Positions 31,602 through 41,578 of a DNA stretch of 64,000 nucleotides are shown piece by piece. The DNA comes from Prorocentrum cordatum. Taxonomy: Eukaryota; Sar; Dinophyceae; Prorocentrales; Prorocentraceae. The notes beneath the pieces were generated by a model that had not been told where the DNA came from, did not search any database, and was given only the letters and a program-made list of their open reading frames with translations. Location: contig CAUYUJ010004716.1 in NCBI GenBank assembly GCA_963575745.1, positions 1 through 64,000 on the forward strand. The letters are read 5' to 3'. The position numbers and the translations under genes are program-made. Every line of letters begins with the position of its first letter. Position 1 is the stretch's first letter.

Positions 31602-33075
31602 TTAGTCGTCGGGTATACCCGCCCTGTGGTGGCTTGGTGTACCAGGCAGGTTTCCCTGCTGACTCGTTGGCGTGCCGGGCGGCATCATGTTGAGGAGGGC
31701 TGTGCTGTGATCAGCCCTAGCCGCAGCTAGCCTCTCCATGAGTGTGCCGTTTACTGCAGGGCGGACAGGTGTCCCAAATGGGGATTGTGCTGGCGGAGTG
31801 CCCGCTGGAGTCATGCCCCTTGGAGTGTGCATGCTCTGTGTGGGGCTTGCGTGCATTGGCTCGAACCGAGCAGGTCCGCTTGTAGGCAGGTTTCCCTGCA
31901 TGGCTTGACGAGTTCTCGTGGCCATAGCGGACGTTGCTCCCTGGCCTGCGGCCCAGGGATCCTGCTGGTACAGCCTGTCCGCCAGCTGTTCTACCTGGTC
32001 AGGGTTCAGCGCAGCTGCAATCTGATCCAGGTCTGAAGTACTTATGGCCTGCCAAGACACGGCGCTCGGCCCTTGGCTTCGGGCACGGCTTGGAGCCGCG
32101 CTCCCGGCCTCACTCTCGGTGATCATAAAGATCCGAAAGATCTCAGGCTGTTTTCCCAGCTGGGTGGGGCTGTAGTGGTCCCCAACGTCCCTGTGGAGGT
32201 AGACCATGGCTGGATCAACGCCCTCTTGGTCTCGGGACCACTTGTACTTAACGCTGGAATCACCAACATCAGCCCACCTATCTGGGGAAGTCATCATACT
32301 GACAGAGACTCGCGCACGGCGGATCCCCAAATATTCTGGGTTGCGCCATTGCCTTCCAGTGGTCAGGTCCTCTACATGGGAAATGTAATACGGTTCAATG
32401 ATACCGTTATCTCCCTCGGACAAGAGGACTCCGTTATCGGACCAACAGAACTTTATACCATCTTGCATGGCCTTGCGCCAATCTACAAAGATGATGAGGT
32501 CTGATTCTGGGTCCCACCCACTGTTCACGGCACGGCGGCGCAATGTCGGCACGAAGTGGATGCGTGAACGGCCTGTCCCCGTTTTCTTCGTGTTGTGCTC
32601 AGGTCTACAGGACAGGCCGTGCCACATAATGCCTTCGAAAGCGTGCCATCGAGTGCCATGCATGGCGACTTCAGGGTATTTGGCCGGTCTCCCGGCGGGT
32701 TCGTCGCACAGTACAATGTAGCTGTACAGCGACCATGGAGCTTTCAATTTCCATGAATGCCCCTGAGAGGCGCGGACGGAGATAGCAGGCTCGCCAGAGT
32801 CCCGCATTAGCACCTTGAATTGAAGGCGCTGTTTTTCTTCTCCGTCTGGTTCACGAACATGAACAACTTCCATCATGACGGCTGCGAGTTGGTCAACCGA
32901 GCGACCATATAACTGCTCGCTAATAACTTTGGCCTCTTCATAAGCGTGCCTCGAGTGACTTGTGTTCCAAGGAAAGTTCTCCACGAGGTCCACGAGGTTG
33001 ATCCAACCATCATGATCATCAAAAGATTTCAGGCGCCACATAAGATTATGTGGCTTATCTGGCGCATGTCTACAT
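31602..33075 (-). CDS. RNA 2'-phosphotransferase (Tpt1/KptA)-like domain, 3' portion of interrupted ORF
   Basis: Carries the Tpt1/KptA signature in order: DGWINLVDLVENF (winged-helix part), VRASQGHSWKL (Arg of the QGHS motif), AMHGTRWHAFEGIMWHGLS, RIHFVPTLR, and FVDWRKAMQDGIKFCWSDNG followed by VLLSEG. Known family role: removes the 2'-phosphate left at RNA splice junctions using NAD+. The N-terminal Arg-His of the family is missing here because an 8.5 kb retrotransposon is inserted; it is supplied from 41,579 onward. The SGMR-type Arg of eukaryotic Tpt1 is replaced (NSGWDPES), so activity may be lost or altered. C-terminal 230 residues are disordered with two QGNLP hairpins. Stop TAA at 31,602. 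Confidence 0.7.
31646..31659 (-). repeat. Hairpin 9: GCAGG/GAAA
   Basis: GCAGGGAAACCTGC; encodes QGNLP near the C-terminus of the Tpt1-like ORF. Confidence 0.85.
31886..31899 (-). repeat. Hairpin 10: GCAGG/GAAA
   Basis: GCAGGGAAACCTGC; encodes QGNLP. Confidence 0.85.
32683..32696 (-). repeat. Hairpin 11: GCCGG/GAGA, inside the Tpt1 domain
   Basis: GCCGGGAGACCGGC; reads AGRPA in a shifted codon phase, between the QGHS and HGT motifs. Confidence 0.65.
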
Positions 33076-33410
33076 AATCACCGACAGCCTATTCCCCGCG
33101 CCGCGCCCTGCGCGGCCCCTGGCAACTTTCGCGCGCCGCGAATCGCACGCGCCCCGCCGCGGCGCGAAGCGCACGCGGGCGGCCCGCTCCTCCGCGCGCG
33201 CGCGCGCGCGCTCCACCTGCGAACACGGCGCGCGACGGCCCCATCCTCCCACCCATTCCCCCAACCTATACCCCGTCCCCCGACCCCAGAAAGTGCAACG
33301 GTGCTCCGGGGGTGCAGAACGACCTTGGGGTGACCAAACCCCCCAATTGGAACACCTGCGTGAAGAAGGCAAGACCCTGGCGTGGCTCGCCAGTAATGCC
33401 GCTCTCCCCA
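33076..33410 (-). repeat. Split direct repeat B2 (terminal)
   Basis: 335 bp nearly identical to 33,920-34,253 (differences in a CG run and a C run). Diverges immediately after CTCTCCCCA. Confidence 0.85.
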
Positions 33411-33759
33411 CGGGGAAAGCGAACACTTCCGGCGTCCGGCGCCGCCCTCGCCGACCCGAGCACCCCACCGGGGGTCGGGATACGGCGGGCGTGTTCGCGC
33501 GCGCAAAACATGTCGCGCACCTGTCAGACGTTACACCTGTGATGCGACCGCTGCCAGCGGCCACCAGGGAAGGAAGGCCCCCTCCCCGCACGCGCTGACC
33601 TGCGCGGCGTTCTCGCACCTGCGACGCACACGTTCGGCCGACCCGAGGCAGGACCCCTCGCAGCCGGTGCGCATCGCCTCTTGCACGGCGAAGGCCACGC
33701 CGGCGCCCATCCCAAATTCTCCCCGGTAACCCCACCGGGGCCCAGGGTGTGGTGGGTGG
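33411..33759. other. Spacer between A2 and B2
   Basis: 349 bp present once. GC-rich, no supported ORF; presumed part of the element's 3' non-coding region. Confidence 0.6.
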
Positions 33760-33919
33760 GAAACAAACCAACAGCAACCGCTGTCGCCAACGCGCTTTGC
33801 TCGCACGATCCAATTGCGCGCTCTGATGCGCGCAGTCCCTGCGAGCGCGCGCGGGCGTCCCCTTCTGTCATGATTATGGTTCCCTGACCCGAGCCTCCCC
33901 GAGCCTAAAGTCAACGCAT
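33760..33919 (-). repeat. Split direct repeat A2 (internal)
   Basis: 160 bp nearly identical to 41,419-41,578 (one C/T difference seen). It ends GTCAACGCAT directly against B1. Confidence 0.85.
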
Positions 33920-34253
33920 AATCACCGACAGCCTATTCCCCGCGCCGCGCCCTGCGCGGCCCCTGGCAACTTTCGCGCGCCGCGAATCGCACGCGCCCCG
34001 CCGCGGCGCGAAGCGCACGCGGGCGGCCCGCTCCTCCGCGCGCGCGCGCGCGCTCCACCTGCGAACACGGCGCGCGACGGCCCCATCCCCCCACCCATTC
34101 CCCCAACCCATACCCCGTCCCCCGACCCCAGAAAGTGTAACGGTGCTCCGGGGGTGCAGAACGACCTTGGGGTGACCAAACCCCCCCAATTGGAACACCT
34201 GCGTGAAGAAGGCAAGACCCTGGCGTGGCTCGCCAGTAATGCCGCTCTCCCCA
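33920..34253 (-). repeat. Split direct repeat B1 (internal)
   Basis: 334 bp copy of the terminal repeat B2, contiguous with A2. Confidence 0.85.
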
Positions 34254-34707
34254 ACGCTGCTCTGGCTCAGCGTTTCTGCACCCCCAACGCTGTTCTGGGT
34301 CCGACGCCGCTCCGCAATCGCGCGTCGATGTACACGGCGCCCCGTGTCTGAGGCATGCCCGTGCCCCGCGGCTGGGCCCGCGCACACCTCTCCTGCGCGG
34401 ACTCCTTCTTTACGGCGAATCCACTGAGCCTGGCGCGGCACGCTGCACGCCGCGGCCCACCCCCCGCGAATTGCCCTCGCGGAACGCGCCTTCCGCGCGC
34501 CGTAGCACCCAACGCCACGCGTCTAGTAAGCACCCGCGCCACGCGGCCGGGTCCACTCTCACCTCGCCGGTACGAAAACCATTCTCCCGGGCGAAGCTAT
34601 CCTCGCCGAGCCGCCTGGCACCGCGCGAGTGGACGACTCGGGGGAAGGCCGCCCCCGCGCGCGTACGGCGCGCCGTGAGATCCCGTCCGACCAGTTGCTT
34701 TTCGAGT
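34254..34707. other. GC-rich 3' region of the retrotransposon
   Basis: Between RT/RNase H and B1. Contains duplicated phrases (GCGACACGCTGCACGGCGCG-type near 34,440 and 34,750). No supported ORF. Confidence 0.45.
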
Positions 34708-35961
34708 CTACCCATTCGAGCCAAGTGGACATGTCGCAGTGGAACTGGCGCGACACGCTGCACGGCGCGTCCCCCCGCGATTTGCCCTCGCGGCGCGCGC
34801 CTTGAAGAAATTCATAAGCTTGACGCTCCGGTCCAGGGTAGCATGGTCGCACCTGCCACTCACGAAGCTGTGGAGAGCGCTCGTGTTGTCAAGCACCCAC
34901 AGGATGCGCCTCCCTCGGCACCTCCGCGCCTCTTGCGCCAGGACAATGGGGACCATGGCCCCCTCACAGAGGGCGATCGGATTCGCGCCCCTCTCCCGGT
35001 CCGCCGGCGAAAAACCCCACTCCGCGAGTATGGCATCGTCGAATACACACCATCCTCCCACACGCTCCCCTGTCAAGCAATCGACCAGGAGGTAGCCGCC
35101 TGTGGGCGCGGTCGCCCCGTCAGCCCGCGCGTCGCTTGCGATCGCAATCAGCGGACACGAGGGCGGGCTCACGTCGACGCTTCTCTTCGGGGCAAGGTCT
35201 ATCACAAATTCGAAGTAATCGAAGCACCGCCGAATCGCGTGGGATAACGCCCACGGAGGCGCGTCAGTGTACTGCCTCTGCTTCAGCGGCGCCATCGCGG
35301 CGCTGCCGACGCCGTTGAGCATCGCGGAGGACGACCACTGCAGAATGCCCCGGAGCTTCGAGGCCTCCGCTGGTGTCAGGCTGTTCCGCGCACGGTGCTC
35401 CGCGAGCAGGCCTTTGATTTTGTCAATCATGCTGGCCTTCGGCCAAAAGGAGACCACCCCTCTGCCTTCAAAAACCCGAGACACGTCGTGATCGACTCCC
35501 AAGAACGCCCCAGTGGCGGCCATGCGCTGCTGCTTCGCGCTGGCATTCGGGGTACCCAACTCCGAAAACAAGACGTTGAGTAAAGCCTGTCCCGAGCCTT
35601 TCGCCAATCCGAGGTCCCCAAGACTGCCATCATCGACATACATTGTGTGCAACAATGCCGCCACGCGCCTGGCAGCGGCTTCCAGAAAGGCAGACCACCG
35701 CATGAAATACATAACACTCGACGACAAGCCGAACAGCATGGCGAATGCAGTCAAGTATCGCCACTCCCCGCTGCGCGGTTCCCGCGCCGCAATGACGTTA
35801 TATCGCAGCTGCGCGGGATTGACCGGCACGGTCCTGTATGCGTCCGGCAGGTCCTCGCCTCCAGTCTCAAGGGTTAAGCCCTCATCGGCAAAGCCTCCCG
35901 CCGCAGCTTCCTGCCTGAGGGCGCACGCCAAACCCCGGGCCGGACCACGCCCCTTGGACAC
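34708..35961 (-). CDS. Reverse transcriptase / RNase H
   Basis: 417 codons. DLPDAYRTVPVNPAQ (about 37-51) is RT motif A-like; MLFGLSSSVMYFMR (75-88) is motif B-like; LLHTMYVDDGSLGDL (103-117) holds the YVDD catalytic motif; TGAFLGVDHD follows. RNase H is the C-terminal third: IAIASDARADG (first Asp), IALCEGAMVPIVLA (Glu), RILWVLDNTSAL (Asp). This is the DIRS-type RT-RH arrangement, without integrase. The N-terminal fingers are upstream in other frames (35,962-37,260), so the ORF is broken by frameshifts. Confidence 0.8.
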   Translation of the reverse strand: MSKGRGPARGLACALRQEAAAGGFADEGLTLETGGEDLPDAYRTVPVNPAQLRYNVIAAREPRSGEWRYLTAFAMLFGLSSSVMYFMRWSAFLEAAARRVAALLHTMYVDDGSLGDLGLAKGSGQALLNVLFSELGTPNASAKQQRMAATGAFLGVDHDVSRVFEGRGVVSFWPKASMIDKIKGLLAEHRARNSLTPAEASKLRGILQWSSSAMLNGVGSAAMAPLKQRQYTDAPPWALSHAIRRCFDYFEFVIDLAPKRSVDVSPPSCPLIAIASDARADGATAPTGGYLLVDCLTGERVGGWCVFDDAILAEWGFSPADRERGANPIALCEGAMVPIVLAQEARRCRGRRILWVLDNTSALHSFVSGRCDHATLDRSVKLMNFFKARAARANRGGTRRAACRASSTATCPLGSNG

Positions 35962-37260
35962 CGGAGGGGCCCACTAGGCCCACACGAACGGACCCGGGGG
36001 AACGGCCCGCGGGAAACCCGCGACACACCGGCCGGCGGGGAGGGGGAAAAGGCCACCTCCGGTGTTTGGCGTACCTCCCGACCGCTGCCTCAAGACTTAG
36101 CCATGCAATGCAGGCGTGAACGCTGATGGCAAGTGCCACTTCTCAGGGTACACCGTCGCGCCGTTCTGCCAACCGGCTTTAGCATCGTCTATCCGCCGAC
36201 GCTTGCCGTTCTGCTGCACGTGCACGATCCCGGAGGAGCCGCGGCCAGCGACGCCGGAGGAGCAGCCCAGCCCTTCTCGCATTCCTTCAAGCATGATTCC
36301 CAAAGAAACTCAGCCTCAGGATCAACCCGTCGCTTGTCCCTGGAACGTAAAAGCGCGGTGGACTCCGCCAACAAGCGGTCTTCAGAAACAGGTTCCGAAC
36401 TTTCGCACCGCTCCCAGACACCCGTCTCCTCCAAATCGCCCCACGATATTGAAGCCGGTCACAAATCTCTGGGCCAGCTGCCAATCCGGCCAACCCATCA
36501 CCCAAGTCAGAACACAAATCAGCGCGATGTGGGTGTTCTGCGCCACGGCATGTACTGAGGGGCTTTGCCAGAGCCGAAGGGCGCGGGACACCGGCGCCAG
36601 CCTTTGACTAAGCTCCTTCTACGCCCCGGCGCAAGACTCGCGCCACTGCCTCAGCCGATTACCACCGGCCCACGCGAACGCAACCGTGGCAAAGGCAGCA
36701 TACTTCAAATCAACAGGTGCCATGTACTCATCGTCGAATGGCAATCGCCCCGCGCTCGCGAATTCGATGCATTGAGCGAGGTGTGCCCGCTCCCCCACGC
36801 CGAGTTCGATAACCGGCGCCAGCGCTAGCCTGTGGTCGAGCACGCCTGCCTGGCGACCCAACACGGCGCTCGCGCGCCCCTTGGAATTTCTGCCAGAGAA
36901 CATCCCAGAGGTAGTCCTTCGTCCTGCAGCTCCGCCCAGATGGCGAGATCAACGAATGGCGAAGTATTCAACAAGTCTTGCAAGAACGGGATGGGAACGC
37001 CCACCAGCCACTCTTCCGGAAAGGACTTCCGAATTTTCACAGCGATGTCCGCCTGGCTCCATCGCGCGCCCACGACGCTGGGGCACGCGACCCCACTGGT
37101 GACTGCCCCTTCTGCCGCGGCGGGCGGCGCGGCAGCGGGTGCGTTTCAATCGCCCTTGCGGCCGCGATTGCCGCCGTCGGCCGCGCCCCCGCTCGCGTTC
37201 CTCGTGTCGCAAACTACAACGCCGGGTGTTCCGAACATTCGGCGCTAACCGTCGCCTTTC
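35962..37260 (-). pseudogene. Frameshifted N-terminal RT region
   Basis: Pieces in several frames: NGKRRRIDDAKAGWQNGATV (about 36,180-36,240), the RT entry motif that precedes the palm; VPIPFLQDLLNTSPFVDLAI (about 36,960-37,010) and VDLKYAAFATVAFAW (about 36,660-36,720). They lie in the order expected between Gag and RT. Multiple indels separate them; no continuous frame. Confidence 0.55.
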
Positions 37261-37302
37261 CCGGACCCAGGGCGCCCCCGGACCCGGGCCGCCCCCTTTC
37301 AG

Positions 37303-38649
37303 CTAACAGGGAAACCAAAAACTGAGACCCGGGCTCCTGGTGCACTTGAGGGCGCAGTGGTTCGACATGCCACACAAGCGCCCCGTCTTGTTGATCACGA
37401 CGGAACAGACGCGCTTATACCCGCGAGGGCACGGCTCGGAGCACTCCCCGGCGTTGAACTTGCGACACACCTGGGTTCCGTCTTTCAACCGATCGCCCAA
37501 CTGCGCGCCCTTGCCACCTGTCCACTGGCTCCGCCCGACGCTCGTCGGCGGCCGCTGCGGCCCGGGAGCTGGCGGTGAGGGCGGGCTCCTCATGACCTCG
37601 CGAGTCTGCAAGCCCTCGCGGATTATCTTCCCGACGCTCAGCTCGCTGGTGCGGACCCTGTCCGTCCACCAAGCGCGCTCCTCCTCGTCCCGACGCACGA
37701 CGTTAGGCAGCGCAATCGAGAACGGCATCGCACTGGCGTACTTGACCAAACGGAAATGGTAGGCCATCGCGACGTCCAACGGAATCTGCACGAAATCCGT
37801 CGTATCCGAAGACGCCTTCTCTGGCGTCCCGGGCGCCGGGTCAATCGGCTTCACCCCAGCGCGCGCGTATGCCACCATGAGAACCTGGTGCAACGCGTTA
37901 TAGGTTTTCAAGTCCTTCGCGGGATCCGGATCTTCCTTCTCATCGCACACAAATTCGACATCCCCAATGCGCTGCCGCTTCCTGGCAGCCCTCGCGGCAT
38001 TCAGCAACGTGCGGACCTTCCATACACTCATCATCGTCACCTGGCGCCTGCCGACCATGGGGGGCCGCGCGCGCGACGCGGTCACCCCCTCCGCGTGCAA
38101 TGGGACGCGCCTGCCCAGCTCCCTGCTGATCTTACTGAACAGCGCTTCGGACGGCTCACACTCCGCTGGGTACGCCATCTTATACCGAGCGAAGAACTGC
38201 TCGCTCAATTCAGCGAGCTGCGGCGACGGCAATGGGACATCGTCGCTCTCGTCCAAACCGCGCCTCTTTCCGGGTCTCGGACTCCCGGGCGGCATCGCAC
38301 ACGGCTTTCCACGCCTGCCGCACTACGCGCTCGAACTGCGGCGCGGGCCAGGCAGGACCCCCCCCCGCGCAGGCGAAGGCCGCGCCTGGCGCACGCGGGA
38401 CAGCTGTCCCAGCCTCCTCTCGAGATTCGGCACGCGCTCGAGGATCGGCGCCCACTCGTTCTCGCTCGTGACGGCATGCGCGAAATCGATCAACGTCTCT
38501 AGACCCACGGTTTCGACCAGGTGGGTGGCGATGCGCTCATCAAACTGATACTTCGCGGCCAGCTCTCTGAATTGTGCAGCGGCGTCGCGAGCGCCGACGC
38601 GCCCCGGCAGCGCAATGCCGTCAACTGACAAAGACATACCGAGAACCAC
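37303..38649 (-). pseudogene. DIRS-type Gag with Cys/His zinc motif, frameshifted
   Basis: N-terminal part FRELAAKYQFDERIATHLVE and ETLIDFAHAVTSENEWAPIL, then a different-frame bridge (QFERVVRQAWKAVCDAARES) around 38,260-38,350, then the main frame to 37,303. The C-terminus carries CRKFNAGECSEPCPRGYKRVC and LCGMSNHCALKC, a Cys/His cluster typical of nucleic-acid-binding Gag C-termini in this element class. Two roughly compensating frameshifts, one at a C run near 38,351-38,359. It lies between recombinase and RT in coding order. Confidence 0.65.
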
Positions 38650-39295
38650 ACGTGTCGCTCCGCTAAACCTACTCTCTGGACCGCGTTCGAGCCCACTTCG
38701 GGGCGCGCATACGCATCCGTTAAGTTGGCATTCGCTGGCAGGCCCACGCGCAACTCCGCGCGTCTCCGCCGCGATGACGTCACCACCTCACGCCGGGGCT
38801 GCCCGGCCGCGCAACTTTTCACACGCCGCGCACACCAGGGCTCCCTCCGGGAGCGCCGGGAACCAGTGCAGATCACTCAATCCATTCTGACATAGGTTCG
38901 TCACTGGCCCGAACTCACTGTCCGTCCAGGCTCTGGACTTTTTGAGGCGACGAATTACGGGCATCGCGACGTGATATCGAGGCCCCATAACCTCCCTTAC
39001 CCGGGTAGCCCTCCCAGGCTCCGACTGCACGTACCCGATCGCGCCCCGCGGCTCGGGCGACGGGCCCACGGCTCGCGACGCGCGCGCGGATGATCCCTCC
39101 GCAACCTGCCTGACTGGCGGCGCGCAGTGCGCTGGCGCGCCATCTGAGCCCTTTACGTCACATTCACCCAACTCCGCGCCCTGCGCTGCCTCGTCACCTG
39201 GAAGCGCGGTCCCCGCGCGACCGGCGCAGTCAACTCCCCGCGCTTGGAACGCGGCCGGGCCTGCACGGGTTGCGTCTCCCGGCCGCACCGACACT
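38650..39295 (-). other. Region between recombinase and Gag of the retrotransposon
   Basis: One minus frame ends VTNLCQNGLSDLHWFPALPE and LVCAACEKLRG near 38,790-38,900 and may be a small extra protein or a recombinase tail. Not assignable. Confidence 0.35.
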
Positions 39296-40564
39296 TCATC
39301 TCCCCTGGACCTGGGGATGGAGACAGCCTCCAATGCCGCCCACGCCCGGGCACAATACCGCTGGGCCGCGCGATCGACCCGCGGGTCGCCCTGCGCGGCC
39401 CGCAATGGCAACCGACGCCGGACTGGCGCGCGCTCCCGCCTCTGCTGGTCGCTTGTTTTTGCCGGCAACTTTCGGCGCTCTGCGTGGACTCGCAGGCGCA
39501 GGCAACGCGTTCCCACGCAAACCGCCCGGCGCTTTACCGCGCCCCCCCCGCTTTGCACGCGGTGCCCCCGACGCGCGGGTTTGCGCAGCGCGCGCACGCG
39601 CGCCCGGCGCTTCGGCGCCCGCCCCCCCCTCACCGCTCTTACCCGCGGCGCCCCCGTCGGCAGGACCCCGACAATTGGGTGGAGGCGCGCCCGGCGCTTT
39701 ACCGCGCCCCACCCGCTGTCCACGCGGGGCCCCGATTATCCGGAGAAACTTCTGCCGCCTCAACTCCTCGACGACCGACGGGGGCAAGAACGCGGCCTTC
39801 TCACGAACGGTCGACACCGCCACCCGCTGCTGCGCCTCTTTCTCTAGGTCGGCCAACATTACTTTTCCTGGCGCAGAACTCGCCCAGCATCGCACTTGCT
39901 CCCACTGCACTGGGGCCTCCAGATCGGTCCGCAGGCACGACAACACTCCGGCCATGTGCAGGCGCGTGCACATCTCGGCTTGCCGCCGACGCGCATTATA
40001 CCCGATCGGCATCTGGTTCCGACGGGAGTTGTCTCCCCCCTCCGTCCAACCGCCCGAGATGACTCGGGCTTCCCAGTCCAATTGTATCGCGCTCGCCCAT
40101 GTAGGCCCAGCCCGGCGCAATCTGTACGAAGTCACAAGATCCAACTGGGAATCGTCCGCTAGCGAGCCTCGGAATACTTCCTTCAGCGATCGGTTAAAGG
40201 CACCCAACTTCACCGGCGCGCCGGAAACTGGATCGAAGACGAGCCCCGTCGGCACAGCCCTTCCTGCTCGATCTTCCCGCGCCGCCAACTTGTGCCAACC
40301 ATCCCACAAGGCGTCAGCGGCGGACCGCGCGCCACCTAGCCGGCTCGGCAAGCACCAATCGAACGAAGGTCGCCCCTGTCGCTTTCCCTGCTTCCCCCTC
40401 GATGCGCGGAACCAGCAAAAATAAACAGACTTCTCTAAAGGCCTATAGCGCAGCAGGTGCGTGTACCTCACCCACGCGAATACCACCGCCAGCATCCCAG
40501 CCGCGAGCATGACTTGCCCAGGCGTTCTCGCGCCATCCAGGAAATCGATCACATGGTAAATCAT
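39296..40564 (-). CDS. Tyrosine recombinase, catalytic part
   Basis: Catalytic YR landmarks in order: AWVRYTHLLRYRPLE (first Arg region), RPSFDWCLPSR, then SYRLRRAGPTWASAIQLDWE (HxxR-type box with Tyr-Arg-Leu-Arg-Arg), GGWTEGGDN and MPIGYNARRRQAEM (nucleophile Tyr candidate). The C-terminal third beyond about residue 280 is Ala/Gly/Pro-rich over duplicated GC-rich words and may be untranslated. Role: integrates the circular DNA intermediate. The N-terminal SAM-like domain is in the adjacent frame at 40,600-41,472. Confidence 0.7.
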   Translation of the reverse strand: MIYHVIDFLDGARTPGQVMLAAGMLAVVFAWVRYTHLLRYRPLEKSVYFCWFRASRGKQGKRQGRPSFDWCLPSRLGGARSAADALWDGWHKLAAREDRAGRAVPTGLVFDPVSGAPVKLGAFNRSLKEVFRGSLADDSQLDLVTSYRLRRAGPTWASAIQLDWEARVISGGWTEGGDNSRRNQMPIGYNARRRQAEMCTRLHMAGVLSCLRTDLEAPVQWEQVRCWASSAPGKVMLADLEKEAQQRVAVSTVREKAAFLPPSVVEELRRQKFLRIIGAPRGQRVGRGKAPGAPPPNCRGPADGGAAGKSGEGGAGAEAPGARARAAQTRASGAPRAKRGGRGKAPGGLRGNALPAPASPRRAPKVAGKNKRPAEAGARASPASVAIAGRAGRPAGRSRGPAVLCPGVGGIGGCLHPQVQGR

Positions 40565-40599
40565 CTCGGGGTCGACGACAGTGGCCTGGGCCGGCGGTG

Positions 40600-41472
40600 C
40601 TACGGTGCCTGGCCTGAGCCGGCGGTGCTACGTGGCACAAGGCGAAACGCATCGTCCAGGCAGAAAGGCGCTTTCAAATGTACGCACATCCACTTCAAGG
40701 CGTTCCAGATCCTGACGCCGGACGCCCGTGCGATCGAGAGCTTATGCACGAACTCGGCGACTGCCATGGGTTGCCGCGCCAGACTCGTCGCCGGCTGCCC
40801 TTGCCGGCCCGCCCACTCGGCCCACTGCCCCCACACGCGCAAGGCCGTGCGCAGCGTCCCGGATTCGAAATTACTCAGCCTAAACACCGCCGCGGACGAG
40901 ACGTCGGCGAGCATCTCGGCCTGCGCCTCCTGCAACCCCTGCCCGAGGCCGCTTTCTGGGCGCCATTCAAGCGACACTCGAACTGCGCTGACCGCCAGCT
41001 GAACGCGCCCCTCACGCTCTGCCGCCTCCGTCGCCACTGCGGCACAGCGTCTCGGCCGACCGCGGCGCGCGGCGGTAGGCCCACGCCCTTTCCCCGCCGC
41101 GGCCCCCGCGCTCCCGGCGGGCGCGGCGGCCGCCGCCGCGCCGCCAAATCGCCCCTCCGCGCAAATGCCATGCGCGGGCACCAGCCACGGCGTCACCCGC
41201 GCCACGTCCCGAGCCACGGCCCAGGCCGTGGGCACTCCACACTGCTCCGCCTCGTCCGTCGAGTAAAACAAATGCGCTAACTCGCCAGCCGACTCCAGTC
41301 CCTCTCTCTGCACGAGCGCAGAAAGGGACTCGCGCTCGGAGGAATCGACCCTCCAATCTAAGAGCTCTTCGATGAAGAGCTCTCCGCGCTGCCCGGCCAT
41401 CAAGCAGCACACAAGCAAGAAACAAACCAACAGCAACCGCTGTCGCCAACGCGCTTTGCTCGCACGATCCAA
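40600..41472 (-). CDS. Tyrosine recombinase, N-terminal part
   Basis: ATG 41,472 lies inside repeat A1 (MDRASKARWRQRLLLVCFLL). The end of the frame, LRTALRVWGQWAEWAGRQ, VAEFVHKLSIARASGVRIWN and LKWMCVHLKAPFCLDDAF, is the core-binding helical domain of YR enzymes. It then meets TAG next to a 28-bp imperfect tandem duplication (40,590-40,635), after which the catalytic part continues in another frame. Confidence 0.65.
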   Translation of the reverse strand: MDRASKARWRQRLLLVCFLLVCCLMAGQRGELFIEELLDWRVDSSERESLSALVQREGLESAGELAHLFYSTDEAEQCGVPTAWAVARDVARVTPWLVPAHGICAEGRFGGAAAAAAPAGSAGAAAGKGRGPTAARRGRPRRCAAVATEAAEREGRVQLAVSAVRVSLEWRPESGLGQGLQEAQAEMLADVSSAAVFRLSNFESGTLRTALRVWGQWAEWAGRQGQPATSLARQPMAVAEFVHKLSIARASGVRIWNALKWMCVHLKAPFCLDDAFRLVPRSTAGSGQAP

Positions 41473-41578
41473 TTGCGCGCTCTGATGCGCGCAGTCCCTG
41501 CGAGCGCGCGCGGGCGTCCCTTTCTGTCATGATTATGGTTCCCTGACCCGAGCCTCCCCGAGCCTAAAGTCAACGCAT
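41419..41578 (-). repeat. Split direct repeat A1 (terminal)
   Basis: 160 bp; carries the recombinase start codon. Outer end GTCAACGCAT abuts host sequence ATCCTGC. Confidence 0.85.

Larger units (their letters stand above)
33076..41578 (-). mobile_element. Complete tyrosine-recombinase retrotransposon (DIRS/Ngaro-like) inserted in the Tpt1-like ORF
   Basis: 8,503 bp with split direct repeats: in coding orientation A1 (41,578-41,419), ORFs, B1 (34,253-33,920), A2 (33,919-33,760), spacer, B2 (33,410-33,076). It encodes a tyrosine recombinase, a CCCH-type Gag and RT/RNase H. The ends are exact: A2/B1 junction GCAT|AATC equals the join of the two element ends, and removing the element restores the host ORF. 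No target duplication; all four junctions share CATA. These are hallmarks of YR retroelements, which integrate through a circle. GC content is clearly higher than the host ORFs. The ORFs contain frameshifts, so this copy is probably inactive. Confidence 0.85.

Noticed and set aside
33070-33813. ORF starting MDRASKARWRQRLLLVCF
   Set aside because: It is the recombinase start duplicated in repeat A2, reading into spacer; not a separate gene.
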